A stretch of 57,295 nucleotides of DNA from Woeseiaceae bacterium. GTDB lineage: Bacteria; Pseudomonadota; Gammaproteobacteria; Steroidobacterales; Woeseiaceae. The position numbers and the translations under genes were made by a program. The stretch is taken from the NCBI GenBank assembly GCA_028277185.1, contig JANQGQ010000042.1:1-57295 (forward strand), read 5' to 3'. How positions within the stretch are numbered: position 1 is the stretch's first letter; each line of letters starts with the position of its first letter. Under the pieces are notes generated by a model. It did no database searches. It was not told the DNA's origin and was given only the letters and a program-made list of their open reading frames with translations. Positions 8,756 to 18,308 of the stretch are shown in pieces.

Positions 8756-9142
8756 CTAGGAACTGGCGCCGAGTATCTTCTCGCGATAGGCGGCCGGCGG
8801 CATGTCGTACCAGCTCTTGAACGCCGTGGTGAACGAACTCAGGTTCGAGTAGCCGAGCAGCATCGCCACTTCCAGGGACTTGAGCCGCCGATCCGACAGG
8901 TAGCGGACGGCAAGCTCGGCGCGTACTTCCGTGAGCACTTTCTGGAAGCTCGTGCGCTCGGCCTTGAGGCGTCTTTGCAGCGTCCGCCGGCTCAGTTTGA
9001 GCGCGCGGCACGCAGCATCGGCATTCGCTTCGCCGCAGGCCATGAGATCCGTCAGCATCCGCTTGAGCTGGTTTACGAGGCTGTCGTCGCGATTCAGCGA
9101 TTTCAGGTATTTCTCAGCATGTTCTGTGAACTGACGATACAT
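8756..9142 (-). CDS. AraC-family DNA-binding domain protein, N-terminally short
   Basis: A 128-residue protein that is essentially only an AraC/XylS helix-turn-helix domain: the first helix pair around ADAACRALKLSRRTLQRRLK (residues about 40-60) and the second around EVAMLLGYSNLSSFTTAFK with the closing PPAAYR block. Family members of this subtype (OruR/ArgR-like) are usually about 330 residues with an effector-binding N-terminal half; that half is absent. The frame is open to 9262, but the extra 40 residues do not resemble the effector domain. It may be a stand-alone regulator or a decayed fragment. It is divergent from the FadJ-like gene at 9283 and might once have controlled it. Confidence 0.6.
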   Translation of the reverse strand: MYRQFTEHAEKYLKSLNRDDSLVNQLKRMLTDLMACGEANADAACRALKLSRRTLQRRLKAERTSFQKVLTEVRAELAVRYLSDRRLKSLEVAMLLGYSNLSSFTTAFKSWYDMPPAAYREKILGASS

Positions 9143-9282
9143 AATGCGGACGCCGCGACGGACCACGCATACGATACGCATTCTCGCGGATCGGCACAAT
9201 CCGGCCCGCCGTTGGCAGAGCGGCCCGGGCACGTTACTGTTCGCAAAATGCCCTGCCAACAAGGCAGCTCGAAGGGAGCCTC

Positions 9283-11379
9283 ATGAGTCAGCCAGTCACC
9301 CTCGATGTTCGTGGCCCGGTCGCGGTCGTAAGCATCGACAATCCGCCCGTCAACGCCTTTGCGCACGCCGTGCGCAAAGGCCTCAACGATTGCGTGGCGG
9401 CCGCCATGGCGGATGAATCGGTCGCCATCGTCCTCATACGTTGCGCCGGGCGGACCTTCGTTGCGGGCGCCGACATCGCGGAATTCGGCAAACCGCGGAA
9501 AGACCCGTGGCTGCCCGAAGTGCTCGACGCGATCGAGGGCGCAGCCAAGCCTATCGTGACGGCCGTGCACGGGACCGCGCTGGGCGGCGGTTTCGAACTC
9601 GTGCTTGCAAGCCACTATCGCTGCGCGCTGGCCAGCGCCAGGGTCGGGTTGCCGGAGGTCCGTCTGGGGCTCCTGCCGGGCGCGGGCGGAACCCAGCGGA
9701 CGCCCCGGCTGGCCGGCGTGGAGGCGGCTCTGGAACTGATTACGAGCGGCCGGCCGATCGACGCCGGGCGGGCCAAAGCCTTAGGTCTGATCGACGAGGT
9801 CTTCGAAGAGGACCTCGACGCGGCTGCGTTCGCCTGGTGCGAGCGCCTCGTCGCGGACGGCGCGAAACCCCGCAGGGCAAGCGACCTGGAGGTGGCGGCG
9901 GTCGCGGACGAGGTCTTCGCCGAGGCCCGGGCCGGGCTTGCCAGACGCGCTCGCAACCAGCTGGCGCCGCAGAAGATCGTGGATTGCGTCGAGGCGGCGA
10001 CGCGGCTTCCGTTTGCCGAGGGCGCCGAATACGAGCGCGAGCGCTTTGAGGAGTGCATGGCAAGCTCTCAGTCTGCGGCCATGCGCCACCTGTTCTTCGC
10101 CGAGCGGGAGGCAGCGAAGATCGGGGGCCTGCCGAAGGACACGCCGTCGCGGCCCGTTCGATCGATCGGGATCGTCGGTGCCGGCACGATGGGCGGCGGC
10201 ATCGCGATGAGCGCCGCGAACGCCGGCCTGCCGGTCGTGCTGCTCGACGTCGATGAGGCCGGCCTCGAGCGCGGTCTCGCCGTGATTCGCGGCAACTATG
10301 CGAAGTCCGTCGGCAAGGGCCGGCTCAGCCAGGCGGATGCCGATCGGCGGCTCGGACTCATCGAGGGCACGACGGACTACGCCGGGCTCGGCGACGTCGA
10401 TCTCGTGATCGAGGCCGTGTTCGAGGATCCGGAGCTGAAGCGCCGGATTTTCGGGACGCTCGACGAAGTGGCGAGGCCCGGAGCGATCCTCGCCACGAAC
10501 ACCTCTTATCAGGACGTGGATGCGATCGCCGCGGCGACGAGCCGGCCGGCCGACTGTCTTGGCCTGCATTTCTTCAGCCCCGCGAACGTAATGAAGCTGC
10601 TCGAGGTCGTGCGCGGCGCGAAGACCGCGGACGACGTTCTCGTCACCGCAATGCAGTTCGCGAAGACCATTCGCAAGGTGCCGGTCATGGCCGGCGTGTG
10701 CTACGGCTTTATCGGCAATCGCATGTTCAACCCGTACATGCGCGAGGCGCAGCAGCTCGTGCTCGAGGGCGCTGGCCCCGATGAAGTCGACGCCGCGATG
10801 TACGAGTTCGGCATGGCCATGGGGCCGATTGCGGTTGCGGATCTCGCCGGTCTCGACATAGGTTACAAGGCCCGGCAGGCGCTGCCCGCGGATCGGCGCG
10901 GTGACGAGTCCCCGTTCGCGGTGGCGGACGCGCTCGTCGTCGAGGGCCGCCTCGGCCAGAAGACCGGGGGCGGTTTCTACACGTACGACCCCGAATCCCG
11001 GAAGGGCACGCTGGAGCCGGCGGTCGTCGAGCTCATAGCAGCGAAGCGCCGCGAACTCGGTTTCGAAGCGCGCTCGATCGCAGCCGACGAAATCGTCGAA
11101 CGCTGCGTATTCGCCCTGGTCAACGAGGGCCTCGCGATTCTCGACGAGGGTATCGCGCAGCGGCCCGGTGACATCGATATCGTCTACCTCTACGGCTACG
11201 GTTTTCCCGCCTGGCGCGGCGGACCGATGCACTATGCCGACGCGGTCGGCCTCGAGTACGTGCTGAAGCGGGTCCGCGAGTTCCATGAGCGTTTCGGAAG
11301 CCGCGCGCCGTCGGCATTGCTCGAGCGCCTTGTCGCCGAGGGGCGGGGAATGGACAGCTGGTCGGCCGAAGGCAACTAA
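9283..11379 (+). CDS. Bifunctional enoyl-CoA hydratase / 3-hydroxyacyl-CoA dehydrogenase (FadJ/FadB-like)
   Basis: A 698-residue multifunctional beta-oxidation enzyme. Residues 1-180 are the crotonase domain (VAGADIAEFGKP, GTALGGGFELVLASHYR, with the LGLLPGAGGTQR block); 290-470 the NAD-binding 3-hydroxyacyl-CoA dehydrogenase domain with GAGTMGGGIA at about 297-306; 475-700 the C-terminal helical domains, the last with GYGFPAWRGGPM. It hydrates enoyl-CoA and oxidises the hydroxyacyl-CoA. GAAGGGAG lies before the ATG. No thiolase partner is adjacent, so it probably works with an unlinked one. The downstream TonB receptor frame begins within or just after its 3' end. Confidence 0.92.
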   Translation: MSQPVTLDVRGPVAVVSIDNPPVNAFAHAVRKGLNDCVAAAMADESVAIVLIRCAGRTFVAGADIAEFGKPRKDPWLPEVLDAIEGAAKPIVTAVHGTALGGGFELVLASHYRCALASARVGLPEVRLGLLPGAGGTQRTPRLAGVEAALELITSGRPIDAGRAKALGLIDEVFEEDLDAAAFAWCERLVADGAKPRRASDLEVAAVADEVFAEARAGLARRARNQLAPQKIVDCVEAATRLPFAEGAEYERERFEECMASSQSAAMRHLFFAEREAAKIGGLPKDTPSRPVRSIGIVGAGTMGGGIAMSAANAGLPVVLLDVDEAGLERGLAVIRGNYAKSVGKGRLSQADADRRLGLIEGTTDYAGLGDVDLVIEAVFEDPELKRRIFGTLDEVARPGAILATNTSYQDVDAIAAATSRPADCLGLHFFSPANVMKLLEVVRGAKTADDVLVTAMQFAKTIRKVPVMAGVCYGFIGNRMFNPYMREAQQLVLEGAGPDEVDAAMYEFGMAMGPIAVADLAGLDIGYKARQALPADRRGDESPFAVADALVVEGRLGQKTGGGFYTYDPESRKGTLEPAVVELIAAKRRELGFEARSIAADEIVERCVFALVNEGLAILDEGIAQRPGDIDIVYLYGYGFPAWRGGPMHYADAVGLEYVLKRVREFHERFGSRAPSALLERLVAEGRGMDSWSAEGN

Positions 11380-11383
11380 ACGG

Positions 11384-13417
11384 GTGCCGTTTTCCCTGTT
11401 GCTGCTGGCGGCGGGCGCGACCGCCGACAACCCGGCGTTGATCGATGAGGTTGTCGTAACCGCCAGCCGGCGGACGGCCGCCGTGAGCGATCTCGCGCTG
11501 CCGGTCAGCGTCGTGGACGAGACGGCGGTTCGGCGGCGTGCTCTGGTCGTCGACGCGATCGACGCCGCCACGGGCGGCTACGTGCAGCAAACGACGCCGG
11601 GGCAGGGCGCGGCGATCGTCCGCGGTCAGCGCGGTTCGTCGATCCTGCACATGATTGACGGGATGCGGATCAACAACGCGATATTCCGCAGCGCGCCGAC
11701 CCAGTACTTTGCGCTGCTGCCGACAACGGCCGTCGCACGGGTCGAGGTCGTCAGGGGAACGCCGGCCTCGCTGTACGGCAGCGACGCGATAGGCGGTGTC
11801 GTCCAGGTCGTGACGCACCGCCCCGAATTCGCGACGCAGGACACGGCTTTTCGCGGTGACGTTCGCGCCGATTTCGACACGGCCGACGAATCGCGGCGGC
11901 TCGCGGCGACGCTGGACGCGGGCACGACGCGCTGGCAGAGCTCGCTGTCCGGTGAGGTCTATCGCAGCGGCGACCGCCGTATCGGCGGTGGCATAAGGCT
12001 CCGGCCCAGCGGTTACCGCGCGCGAGCCGCCCGCGCGTACTTTGCGGCGACCGTCGAAGAAGGCCTGACCTGGAGCGTCGACGCACAGACTTACGAGCAG
12101 CCGAACACGCCGCGAATCGACGAGCTCGTGCCCGGCTTCGGGGCGTCTGAACCGGCATCGTCGGAGTTCTCTTTCGCGCCGAACGAACGTCACTACGTCA
12201 ATCTGAGCCGCCGGCGAAGCGCCGGGTTCGGCGGACTCGACTGGCAGTTTTCGCTTGCCTGGCAACGGATCGTGGACGATCGCATCACGCGCGACTTCGA
12301 GGCGCCCGTGCGGCGACGTGAGCAAAACCAGAGCGACCTCTACGGTCTGCTCGTAACGGCGGGGTCGAAGACCGATCGCACGGATTGGCTTGCCGGGATC
12401 GAGGTCTACGCGGATCGCGTCAGCAGTGCCCGCCAGGAGGAAGACCTGCTCACCGGGACGCTGGCTCCGGTCGCGGCGCGCTTTCCTGACGGCGCGGACC
12501 AGCGGCAGTTCGCGGTGTTCGCGCAGGCCACGCGCAGGCTGCGACCCGCTGCGTCGCTGACGGCGGGACTCCGCGCAGGCAGCGTGCGTGTCGCGCTCCC
12601 CGCAACTGACGGGATTCCGGCGGCGACCGTACGGACGACAGATCTTGCCGGCGACCTCGGTTTGCTCGCCGATCTCGGCCGGGATTGGCAATGGCTGGCT
12701 AACCTGGGCTTCGGCTTTCGGTCACCGAACGTCTTCGACCTCGGGACACTCGGCAACCGGCCGGGCAACCGTTTCAACGTACCCAACACGGCGCTCGATT
12801 CCGAACGCGCGATTCAGTTCGATACCGGCGTGCGCTACCGGGGCGATCGGCTGGGTCTCGAGTTGGTGGCCTATGTGCTCGACTACCGCGACCGCATCGT
12901 CTCGGTCGGCACCGGCGAGACGACGCCGGGCGGCCGCGACATTGTGCGGAGCGTCAACGCGGCCGAGGCGGAGATGACGGGTATCGAGTTCGGCGCCGAG
13001 TTCGCTATCGGCGCGACGCTAAGTCTGAAGGCGGCTGCCACTCTGACGCGCGGCACTCAGCGTATCGCCGGCGCGCGCGAGCCGGCCGACCGCGTGCCGC
13101 CGTTCGGCGGCTACGTGGAGCTGAACTGGTCGGGCACGGATCGCGTCGCGGCCAGCGTCTGGCTGCGGGGAGCCGACGCGCAGGAGCGGCTGAGCGCGAG
13201 GGACCGCGACGATCCGCGGATCGATCCGAATGGAACGCCCGGCTGGGGAAGAGTCGGTGGGCGCGTCGACTACCGCGGTCCCGGATTCTGGGACTTCTCT
13301 CTGACGGCCGACAACCTGACCGATAAACGTTACCGCGTGCACGGGTCGGGCATCGACGCGCCAGGGCGGCGCGTCGCCTTAACGATCCGCCGCTCATTCG
13401 GCGGCGAGCGGCCTTAG
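11384..13417 (+). CDS. TonB-dependent outer-membrane receptor
   Basis: A roughly 677-residue receptor: short signal-like segment (PFSLLLLAAGATA), a TonB box DEVVVTASR, a plug domain with GQGAAIVRGQRGSSILHMID and the VEVVRGTPASLYGSDAIGG block, then a 22-stranded type barrel ending in an aromatic strand (RRSF). It would import a siderophore, cobalamin or similar ligand using TonB energy; the ligand is not evident. The start is uncertain: the frame is open from 11285, overlapping the FadJ-like gene by 95 bp, and TTG 11330 or GTG 11384 are more reasonable. I use 11384, which leaves no overlap. It converges on the BNR-propeller gene. Confidence 0.85.
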   Translation: MPFSLLLLAAGATADNPALIDEVVVTASRRTAAVSDLALPVSVVDETAVRRRALVVDAIDAATGGYVQQTTPGQGAAIVRGQRGSSILHMIDGMRINNAIFRSAPTQYFALLPTTAVARVEVVRGTPASLYGSDAIGGVVQVVTHRPEFATQDTAFRGDVRADFDTADESRRLAATLDAGTTRWQSSLSGEVYRSGDRRIGGGIRLRPSGYRARAARAYFAATVEEGLTWSVDAQTYEQPNTPRIDELVPGFGASEPASSEFSFAPNERHYVNLSRRRSAGFGGLDWQFSLAWQRIVDDRITRDFEAPVRRREQNQSDLYGLLVTAGSKTDRTDWLAGIEVYADRVSSARQEEDLLTGTLAPVAARFPDGADQRQFAVFAQATRRLRPAASLTAGLRAGSVRVALPATDGIPAATVRTTDLAGDLGLLADLGRDWQWLANLGFGFRSPNVFDLGTLGNRPGNRFNVPNTALDSERAIQFDTGVRYRGDRLGLELVAYVLDYRDRIVSVGTGETTPGGRDIVRSVNAAEAEMTGIEFGAEFAIGATLSLKAAATLTRGTQRIAGAREPADRVPPFGGYVELNWSGTDRVAASVWLRGADAQERLSARDRDDPRIDPNGTPGWGRVGGRVDYRGPGFWDFSLTADNLTDKRYRVHGSGIDAPGRRVALTIRRSFGGERP

Positions 13418-13453
13418 CGACAAGCAGCGGCCGCCGCGCCGCCAGCGGCATGT

Positions 13454-16400
13454 CTACCGCTGGATGCCCCGGCCCGGCGTCCACGGTGCCTGGGCGTCGT
13501 CGAGCGCGATCTTCAGTGCCGCGTACTCGTCGTTGACCAGCGAGTCGAGCTCGGCTACGACCTCGTCGTAGAGCGCCCGGCCGATCGAGAGCGATTCGCG
13601 CTGCTCCGGCGTCGGCCCGTAGGCGTTCTGCATCGGCCGAAAGTGCGCATGCCAGATGCGCCGTTGAACCGTCATGATTTGCGGATCGTTGTAAATGGCC
13701 TGGGTCTCGTTAGTGAGCAGCCGGTCACGCTGCTGGCTGAGCCGTTTCCGGATCGACTCGGCGATTTCGTAGAGCGACGGATCGGCCCGAAAATCGCGGA
13801 GTACTTCCTTAACGGCTTCGAGCTCCGGCATGATCGCGTCGATCGATTTGGCCGTACCGTCGGCGGCCCGCCACAGCTCGGCAACCTGAGTATCGAACAC
13901 GACGCGCTGCTCCTGCGTGTTCGCTTCGAGCGTCGGACTGCGGATCGACACGACATCGAACGCCTGCGACTGGCCGAGGTCCGTCGCCACTCCGTCGACC
14001 AGCGTGCTGATGGACACGCTGTAGCGACCCGGTACCACGAGAACGCCGTGACCGGGCTCGTCGTCTTCTTCCTCGACGCCTTCTTCCTCCCTTGGCATCC
14101 AGGCTTCGAGTGGCGGATACGTCAGATTCCAGGCGACGCGGTGAAAGCCGGCATCCGCCGGGCCTTCGACGTGACGGACGATAGCGCCTGTCGCGTCGCG
14201 CACCGTCAGCATGACCGCCGGTTTGTCCTCGAGGCTTTCGGTCTTGATCCGTTCCCAGGTCGGAAACGCGACGTCTTCGTTGCGCGCTTCGAGGGGCTTC
14301 TCCGCTTCGCGACGCGCTTCCTTACGAGTCTCCAGGGTTTCGGGCAGGTAGTAGGTAAACACCGCCCCGAAGTCGGGGTTGGGCGCGACGTAGTAGCTGT
14401 CGCCCTGGCTGCCTACGCAGCCGGTCTCGCCGCAACCGAGTGGCCGTTTAGGAACGTACCAATGCGTGCGCCGGACCGGGAACAGGACCGTGTCGTTTCT
14501 GAGCATGTCCGCGGTGACGGAACGCAGCGGCGTGTAATCGTCGAGGATGTAGAAGCTGCGGCCGAAGGTAGCGCCGACGAGATCGTTTTCCCGGGTTTGG
14601 ATGACGAGGTCGCGGAAGGGGATGTTCGGTGTGCCGCCTTTGAGTTTGGTCCAGGCGCCGCCGCCGTCCACCGAGAAGAACACGCCGAACTCAGTGCCCA
14701 GAAACAGCAGCTCCGGATTCACGTGATCCTGGACGAGGCGCCAGAGGATGTGGCGGTCGGGAAGGTTGCCGGCGATGCTCTGCCAGCTTCTGCCGCGATT
14801 CTCGCTCTTCAGTACGTAGGGTGCGAAGTCGCCGCTCTTGTGGTCGTCGACAACTACGTAGACCGTATCGGGATCGTGCAGATCCGCCTTGATGTCGTTG
14901 ACGAAGAAGCGGTCCGGCACCCGGGGCAGGGAATCGATGCGCCGCCAGGACTGCCCGCCGTTCTCCGACACCTGGATCAGGCCGTCGTCGGTGCCGGCAT
15001 AAATCAGGCCCGGCACCAGCGGCGATTCGGAGAGAGACGTGACCGTGTTGAACTGCGACATCGCATAGAGATCCCACGACGAGTCGAACGACCAGGTCCG
15101 GCCCATCACGGGCTGGCGCACGCGCTCCTCGTCGCGCGTGAGGTCGCCGCTTATCGCGGTCCAGGTGTCGCCGTGATCCTCGCTCTTCCAGACGCGCTGC
15201 GTACCGAAATACAGCGTCGCGGAATCGTGCGGGCTGATCAGTATCGGCGAGTCCCAGTTGTAGCGGTCGGGCGCTTCGTCCGCGGCCGGCTGTGGCTTGA
15301 TGTAGACCGCCTCTCCGGTCTTCCGGTCGTAGCGGACGAGGTTGCCCTGCTGCCATTGCGAGTAGACGATGTCCGGGTTGTCGGGGTTGACCGCCGGCTG
15401 GTGGCCGTCGCCGAACAGCGTGACGAACCAGTCGGAGTTGCGGATGCCGTTGTTATTGACCGTGCGCGACGGACCGCCCTGGGTGTTGTTGTCCTGCGTG
15501 CCGCCATACACGTTGTAGAACGGCTCGTCGTAGTCCACCGCTACCTTGTAGAACTGCGTCAGCGGCAGGTTCGCCGTGTAGCGCCAGGTCTCGCCCAGGT
15601 CGAAGGACTCGTACACGCCGCCGTCCGTGCCGACCAGCAGGTAGTCGGGGTCTTTCGGGTCGAACGCCATCGCGTGGTGGTCGACGTGCTTCGAGTCGTG
15701 CTCGAGTCTCTCGAAGGTCTCGCCGCCGTCGTTCGTTACGTGCAGGTGCACGTCCATCTGGTAGACGCGGTCGAAGGCATGCGGGCTTGCGAAGATTTCC
15801 TGGTAGTAGTGCGGACCGGTGCCGCTGGAGAGGTACTCGTTCCGCTTCTCCCACGTCGCGCCGCCGTCGGCCGAGCGCCAGAAACCGCCCGTGCGGTTCG
15901 CGAGCTCGATCGTGGCGTAGATCACGTCGGGATCCAGCGGAGAGATTGCGAGCCCCGTTTTACCCATGTTCTCCTCGGGGAGTCCCTCGGTGAGTTCCGT
16001 CCACGTTTCGCCGCCGTCGGTCGACTTGTGGATGCCGGTACCCGGCCCGCCGTCCATCACGACCGCGACGTTACGCAGGCGCTGCCAGCTAACGGCGTAC
16101 AGGACGTCCGGATCGCGCGGATCGAAGTGAACCTCCGATACGCCCGTATAGGCGTCGTCCTCGTCGGTGTTGCCGAGGCCGTCGCCGAGTACTTTGCGCC
16201 AGGTCTGGCCGCCGTCGGTCGACTTGAACAGCCCGCGGTCGCCGCCGCCCGACCAGAGCGGACCCTGTGCCGCGACGAATATCGTGTTCGAGTCCCGGGG
16301 GTCGATACGGATCATGCCGATGCGCTCGGACGCCTCGAGCCCCATGTTCTCCCAGTTGGCGCCGCCGTCGAGCGAGCGGTACAGCCCGGAGCCGTAGCCG

Positions 16401-16768
16401 GTATGCCGGCCGCTGATGTTTTCGCCGGTTCCGACCCAGATGACGTTCGGGTCGTTGGGGTCGATCGTGATGCAGCCGATCGAGTAGGCGTCTTCGTTCT
16501 CGAAGATGGCTTCCCAGGTCGTGCCCGCGTTCGTGGTTTTGAAGATCCCGCCGCTGCCGACGCCGACATACCAGGTGCTCTTGTCGGTCGGATCGATGAC
16601 GATGTCGCTGATGCGGCCGGACATGAACGCGGGGCCGATGCTCCGCAACCCGAGTCCCTTGAACGTCGCCTCGTTGAACCCGGGCTCCGGGTCGTCTTCG
16701 GCGAAGACTGTGTTGACTAATCCGAGCCCGCCCAGACAGGCGCTCAGAACGAGTGCGCTACGCAGCAT
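13454..16768 (-). CDS. Large secreted BNR/VPS10-like beta-propeller protein
   Basis: A 1104-residue exported protein. The start at 16768 gives a clear signal peptide (MLRSALVLSACLGGLGLVNTVFA) and has CGGGGA upstream; the longer open frame is rejected. The body carries many Asp-box repeats of sialidase/VPS10 propellers, such as STDGGQTWRK, STDGGETWTE, SADGGATWEK, SENGGQSWRR, spread across the first 750 residues, probably forming two propellers. The C-terminal 350 residues include a low-complexity acidic stretch and end in WTPGRGIQR. Proteins of this architecture are annotated as glycosyl hydrolase or sortilin-like, but no catalytic residues can be assigned. It ends tail to tail with the TonB receptor. 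Confidence 0.85.
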   Translation of the reverse strand: MLRSALVLSACLGGLGLVNTVFAEDDPEPGFNEATFKGLGLRSIGPAFMSGRISDIVIDPTDKSTWYVGVGSGGIFKTTNAGTTWEAIFENEDAYSIGCITIDPNDPNVIWVGTGENISGRHTGYGSGLYRSLDGGANWENMGLEASERIGMIRIDPRDSNTIFVAAQGPLWSGGGDRGLFKSTDGGQTWRKVLGDGLGNTDEDDAYTGVSEVHFDPRDPDVLYAVSWQRLRNVAVVMDGGPGTGIHKSTDGGETWTELTEGLPEENMGKTGLAISPLDPDVIYATIELANRTGGFWRSADGGATWEKRNEYLSSGTGPHYYQEIFASPHAFDRVYQMDVHLHVTNDGGETFERLEHDSKHVDHHAMAFDPKDPDYLLVGTDGGVYESFDLGETWRYTANLPLTQFYKVAVDYDEPFYNVYGGTQDNNTQGGPSRTVNNNGIRNSDWFVTLFGDGHQPAVNPDNPDIVYSQWQQGNLVRYDRKTGEAVYIKPQPAADEAPDRYNWDSPILISPHDSATLYFGTQRVWKSEDHGDTWTAISGDLTRDEERVRQPVMGRTWSFDSSWDLYAMSQFNTVTSLSESPLVPGLIYAGTDDGLIQVSENGGQSWRRIDSLPRVPDRFFVNDIKADLHDPDTVYVVVDDHKSGDFAPYVLKSENRGRSWQSIAGNLPDRHILWRLVQDHVNPELLFLGTEFGVFFSVDGGGAWTKLKGGTPNIPFRDLVIQTRENDLVGATFGRSFYILDDYTPLRSVTADMLRNDTVLFPVRRTHWYVPKRPLGCGETGCVGSQGDSYYVAPNPDFGAVFTYYLPETLETRKEARREAEKPLEARNEDVAFPTWERIKTESLEDKPAVMLTVRDATGAIVRHVEGPADAGFHRVAWNLTYPPLEAWMPREEEGVEEEDDEPGHGVLVVPGRYSVSISTLVDGVATDLGQSQAFDVVSIRSPTLEANTQEQRVVFDTQVAELWRAADGTAKSIDAIMPELEAVKEVLRDFRADPSLYEIAESIRKRLSQQRDRLLTNETQAIYNDPQIMTVQRRIWHAHFRPMQNAYGPTPEQRESLSIGRALYDEVVAELDSLVNDEYAALKIALDDAQAPWTPGRGIQR

Positions 16769-16892
16769 GGTGTATCCCCGAGTTTTGTTGGTGTGTGGCT
16801 TGTTCGTTATCTGTCCGACCCGCATGACGCGGCCGGTAGTAACGATTGTAACGTCCTTTCGCTGCCGCGACAGGTCCTGCGCCCCGCGTCTT

Positions 16893-18215
16893 CTAGGGTT
16901 TGCCCGCGTCGGGCAGCGGAGGACCGGTCTCGAGCGGATTGCGGAAGATGATCTCGCGATGCGGGAACGGAATGCCGACATCGTTTTCGTTGAAGGCATC
17001 CCAGAGCGCCAGCAAGACCTTGCCGCGGATGTTAGTCAGGCCCTGCTGGGGATCGTCGATCCAGAAACGCAGCTTGAAGTTCAGCGACGAGTCGCCGAAC
17101 TCCGTCATCCAGCAGACCGGTTTCTTGCGTACCGAGTCGACCCGGTCGACCGACGAGGCGGCCGCGATAGCCAGTTCGATCACCTTGTGAGGGTTCGAGT
17201 CGTAGGCAACACCGAAGTCCACGTCGAGCCGCACGTACTTGTCGGAGAACGACCAGTTGATGACCTCGCGCGTGATGAAGTCCTCGTTCGGGATCAGGAA
17301 CTCCCTGCCGTCGCGCGTCACCACCGACACAAAGCGCGCTCTGAGCTCGCGAATCCAGCCGAACGTGTCGCCGAGGGAGATCGTGTCGCCGGGCTTGATC
17401 GACTGATCGAGCAGAATGATGATCCCGGAGATGAAGTTGGACACGACTTTCTGCAGGCCGAAGCCGATACCGACGCCGACGGCACCCGACAGCACGGTCA
17501 GTGCGGTCAGATCGATGTTGAAGCTCTGCAGGGTAATGAAGCCTGCGAGAACGATGAGCGCGATTCGGACGACCTTCCCGAGCAGGACCCGCAGCGATGG
17601 AGTCAGCTCGTCGACGCTTTGTATGCGGCGGTCGAGGAAATTCCCGAATGCCGACGCGGCCCACATGAGGACGCCGAGGACGAGACCGGTCTTGAGTACC
17701 GTCAGCACGGAGATTCGCGTGCTGCCGACGTCGAAGCCGGCGCCGTCGAGCAGCGCGGCAACGTCATCGACGATACCGAGCACCGCGGCCGCGACGTAGA
17801 TCCACGCCAGCCACGCGAATACCGAGCGTACCGTCTTGCTGCGGATGACGTGGGAGATCACCGAGATCAGGAGCCACGAGCCCGACAGCACCAACGCGGC
17901 ATAGATCAGGCCGTTGCCTTCGGGCCAGCCGAAGAGCCCCGTGGTGGCGTGCGCGATCGCCAGCAGCAGGACGAAGAACACCCACTCGAAGCGGCGCAGG
18001 AACGCGACGATGATCCGCAGGAGGCCCTTGAGCCCCTTGATCCGCCGCGCGGCGGCTTCCAGCCTGGGCTCGACGATTCGCGACAGCAGGAGCGCGGGCA
18101 CGAACAGCGCAGCCACGATCGCCAGTTGAATCAGGGCGTCGGCTTCCGCGAGGCGCGCCAGGACCGGTTCGAGCCAGTTGCGGAGCGCAGCGACGAGTTC
18201 GTTCAGCTGTTCCAT
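16893..18215 (-). CDS. MscS-family mechanosensitive channel
   Basis: A 440-residue small-conductance mechanosensitive channel. About five hydrophobic helices precede the conserved MscS pore helix and beta domain: AVGVGIGFGLQKVVSNFISG followed by IIILLDQSIKPGD, then the IPNEDFITREVINWS block and a soluble C-terminal alpha/beta domain ending in the usual PFPHREI. It opens under membrane tension during hypo-osmotic shock. The extra N-terminal helices make it longer than E. coli MscS (286 residues). It is monocistronic or shares a transcript with the BNR-propeller gene 124 bp further on. Confidence 0.92.
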   Translation of the reverse strand: MEQLNELVAALRNWLEPVLARLAEADALIQLAIVAALFVPALLLSRIVEPRLEAAARRIKGLKGLLRIIVAFLRRFEWVFFVLLLAIAHATTGLFGWPEGNGLIYAALVLSGSWLLISVISHVIRSKTVRSVFAWLAWIYVAAAVLGIVDDVAALLDGAGFDVGSTRISVLTVLKTGLVLGVLMWAASAFGNFLDRRIQSVDELTPSLRVLLGKVVRIALIVLAGFITLQSFNIDLTALTVLSGAVGVGIGFGLQKVVSNFISGIIILLDQSIKPGDTISLGDTFGWIRELRARFVSVVTRDGREFLIPNEDFITREVINWSFSDKYVRLDVDFGVAYDSNPHKVIELAIAAASSVDRVDSVRKKPVCWMTEFGDSSLNFKLRFWIDDPQQGLTNIRGKVLLALWDAFNENDVGIPFPHREIIFRNPLETGPPLPDAGKP

Positions 18216-18308
18216 GTCGATCTCACCGGGCCATCCTGCTGACGAACGTGAGCGAGGTCAACACCCCGGCGCTCGTCCATCGCATCGGGTCCGGTCTATA
18301 CTCCGGCG

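Noticed and set aside
13643..16720. 1025-codon plus-strand frame opposite the propeller gene
   Set aside because: Antisense shadow; its translation is Val/Arg/Asp repetitive with no domain, while the minus strand has signal peptide and Asp boxes.
16769..16999. Upstream extension of the BNR-propeller gene
   Set aside because: It would bury the signal peptide 77 residues inside the protein, and a ribosome binding site precedes 16768.
18297..18302. TATACT as -10 box of the EEP-family gene
   Set aside because: It is 7 bp from the ATG with no -35 match at the right distance.
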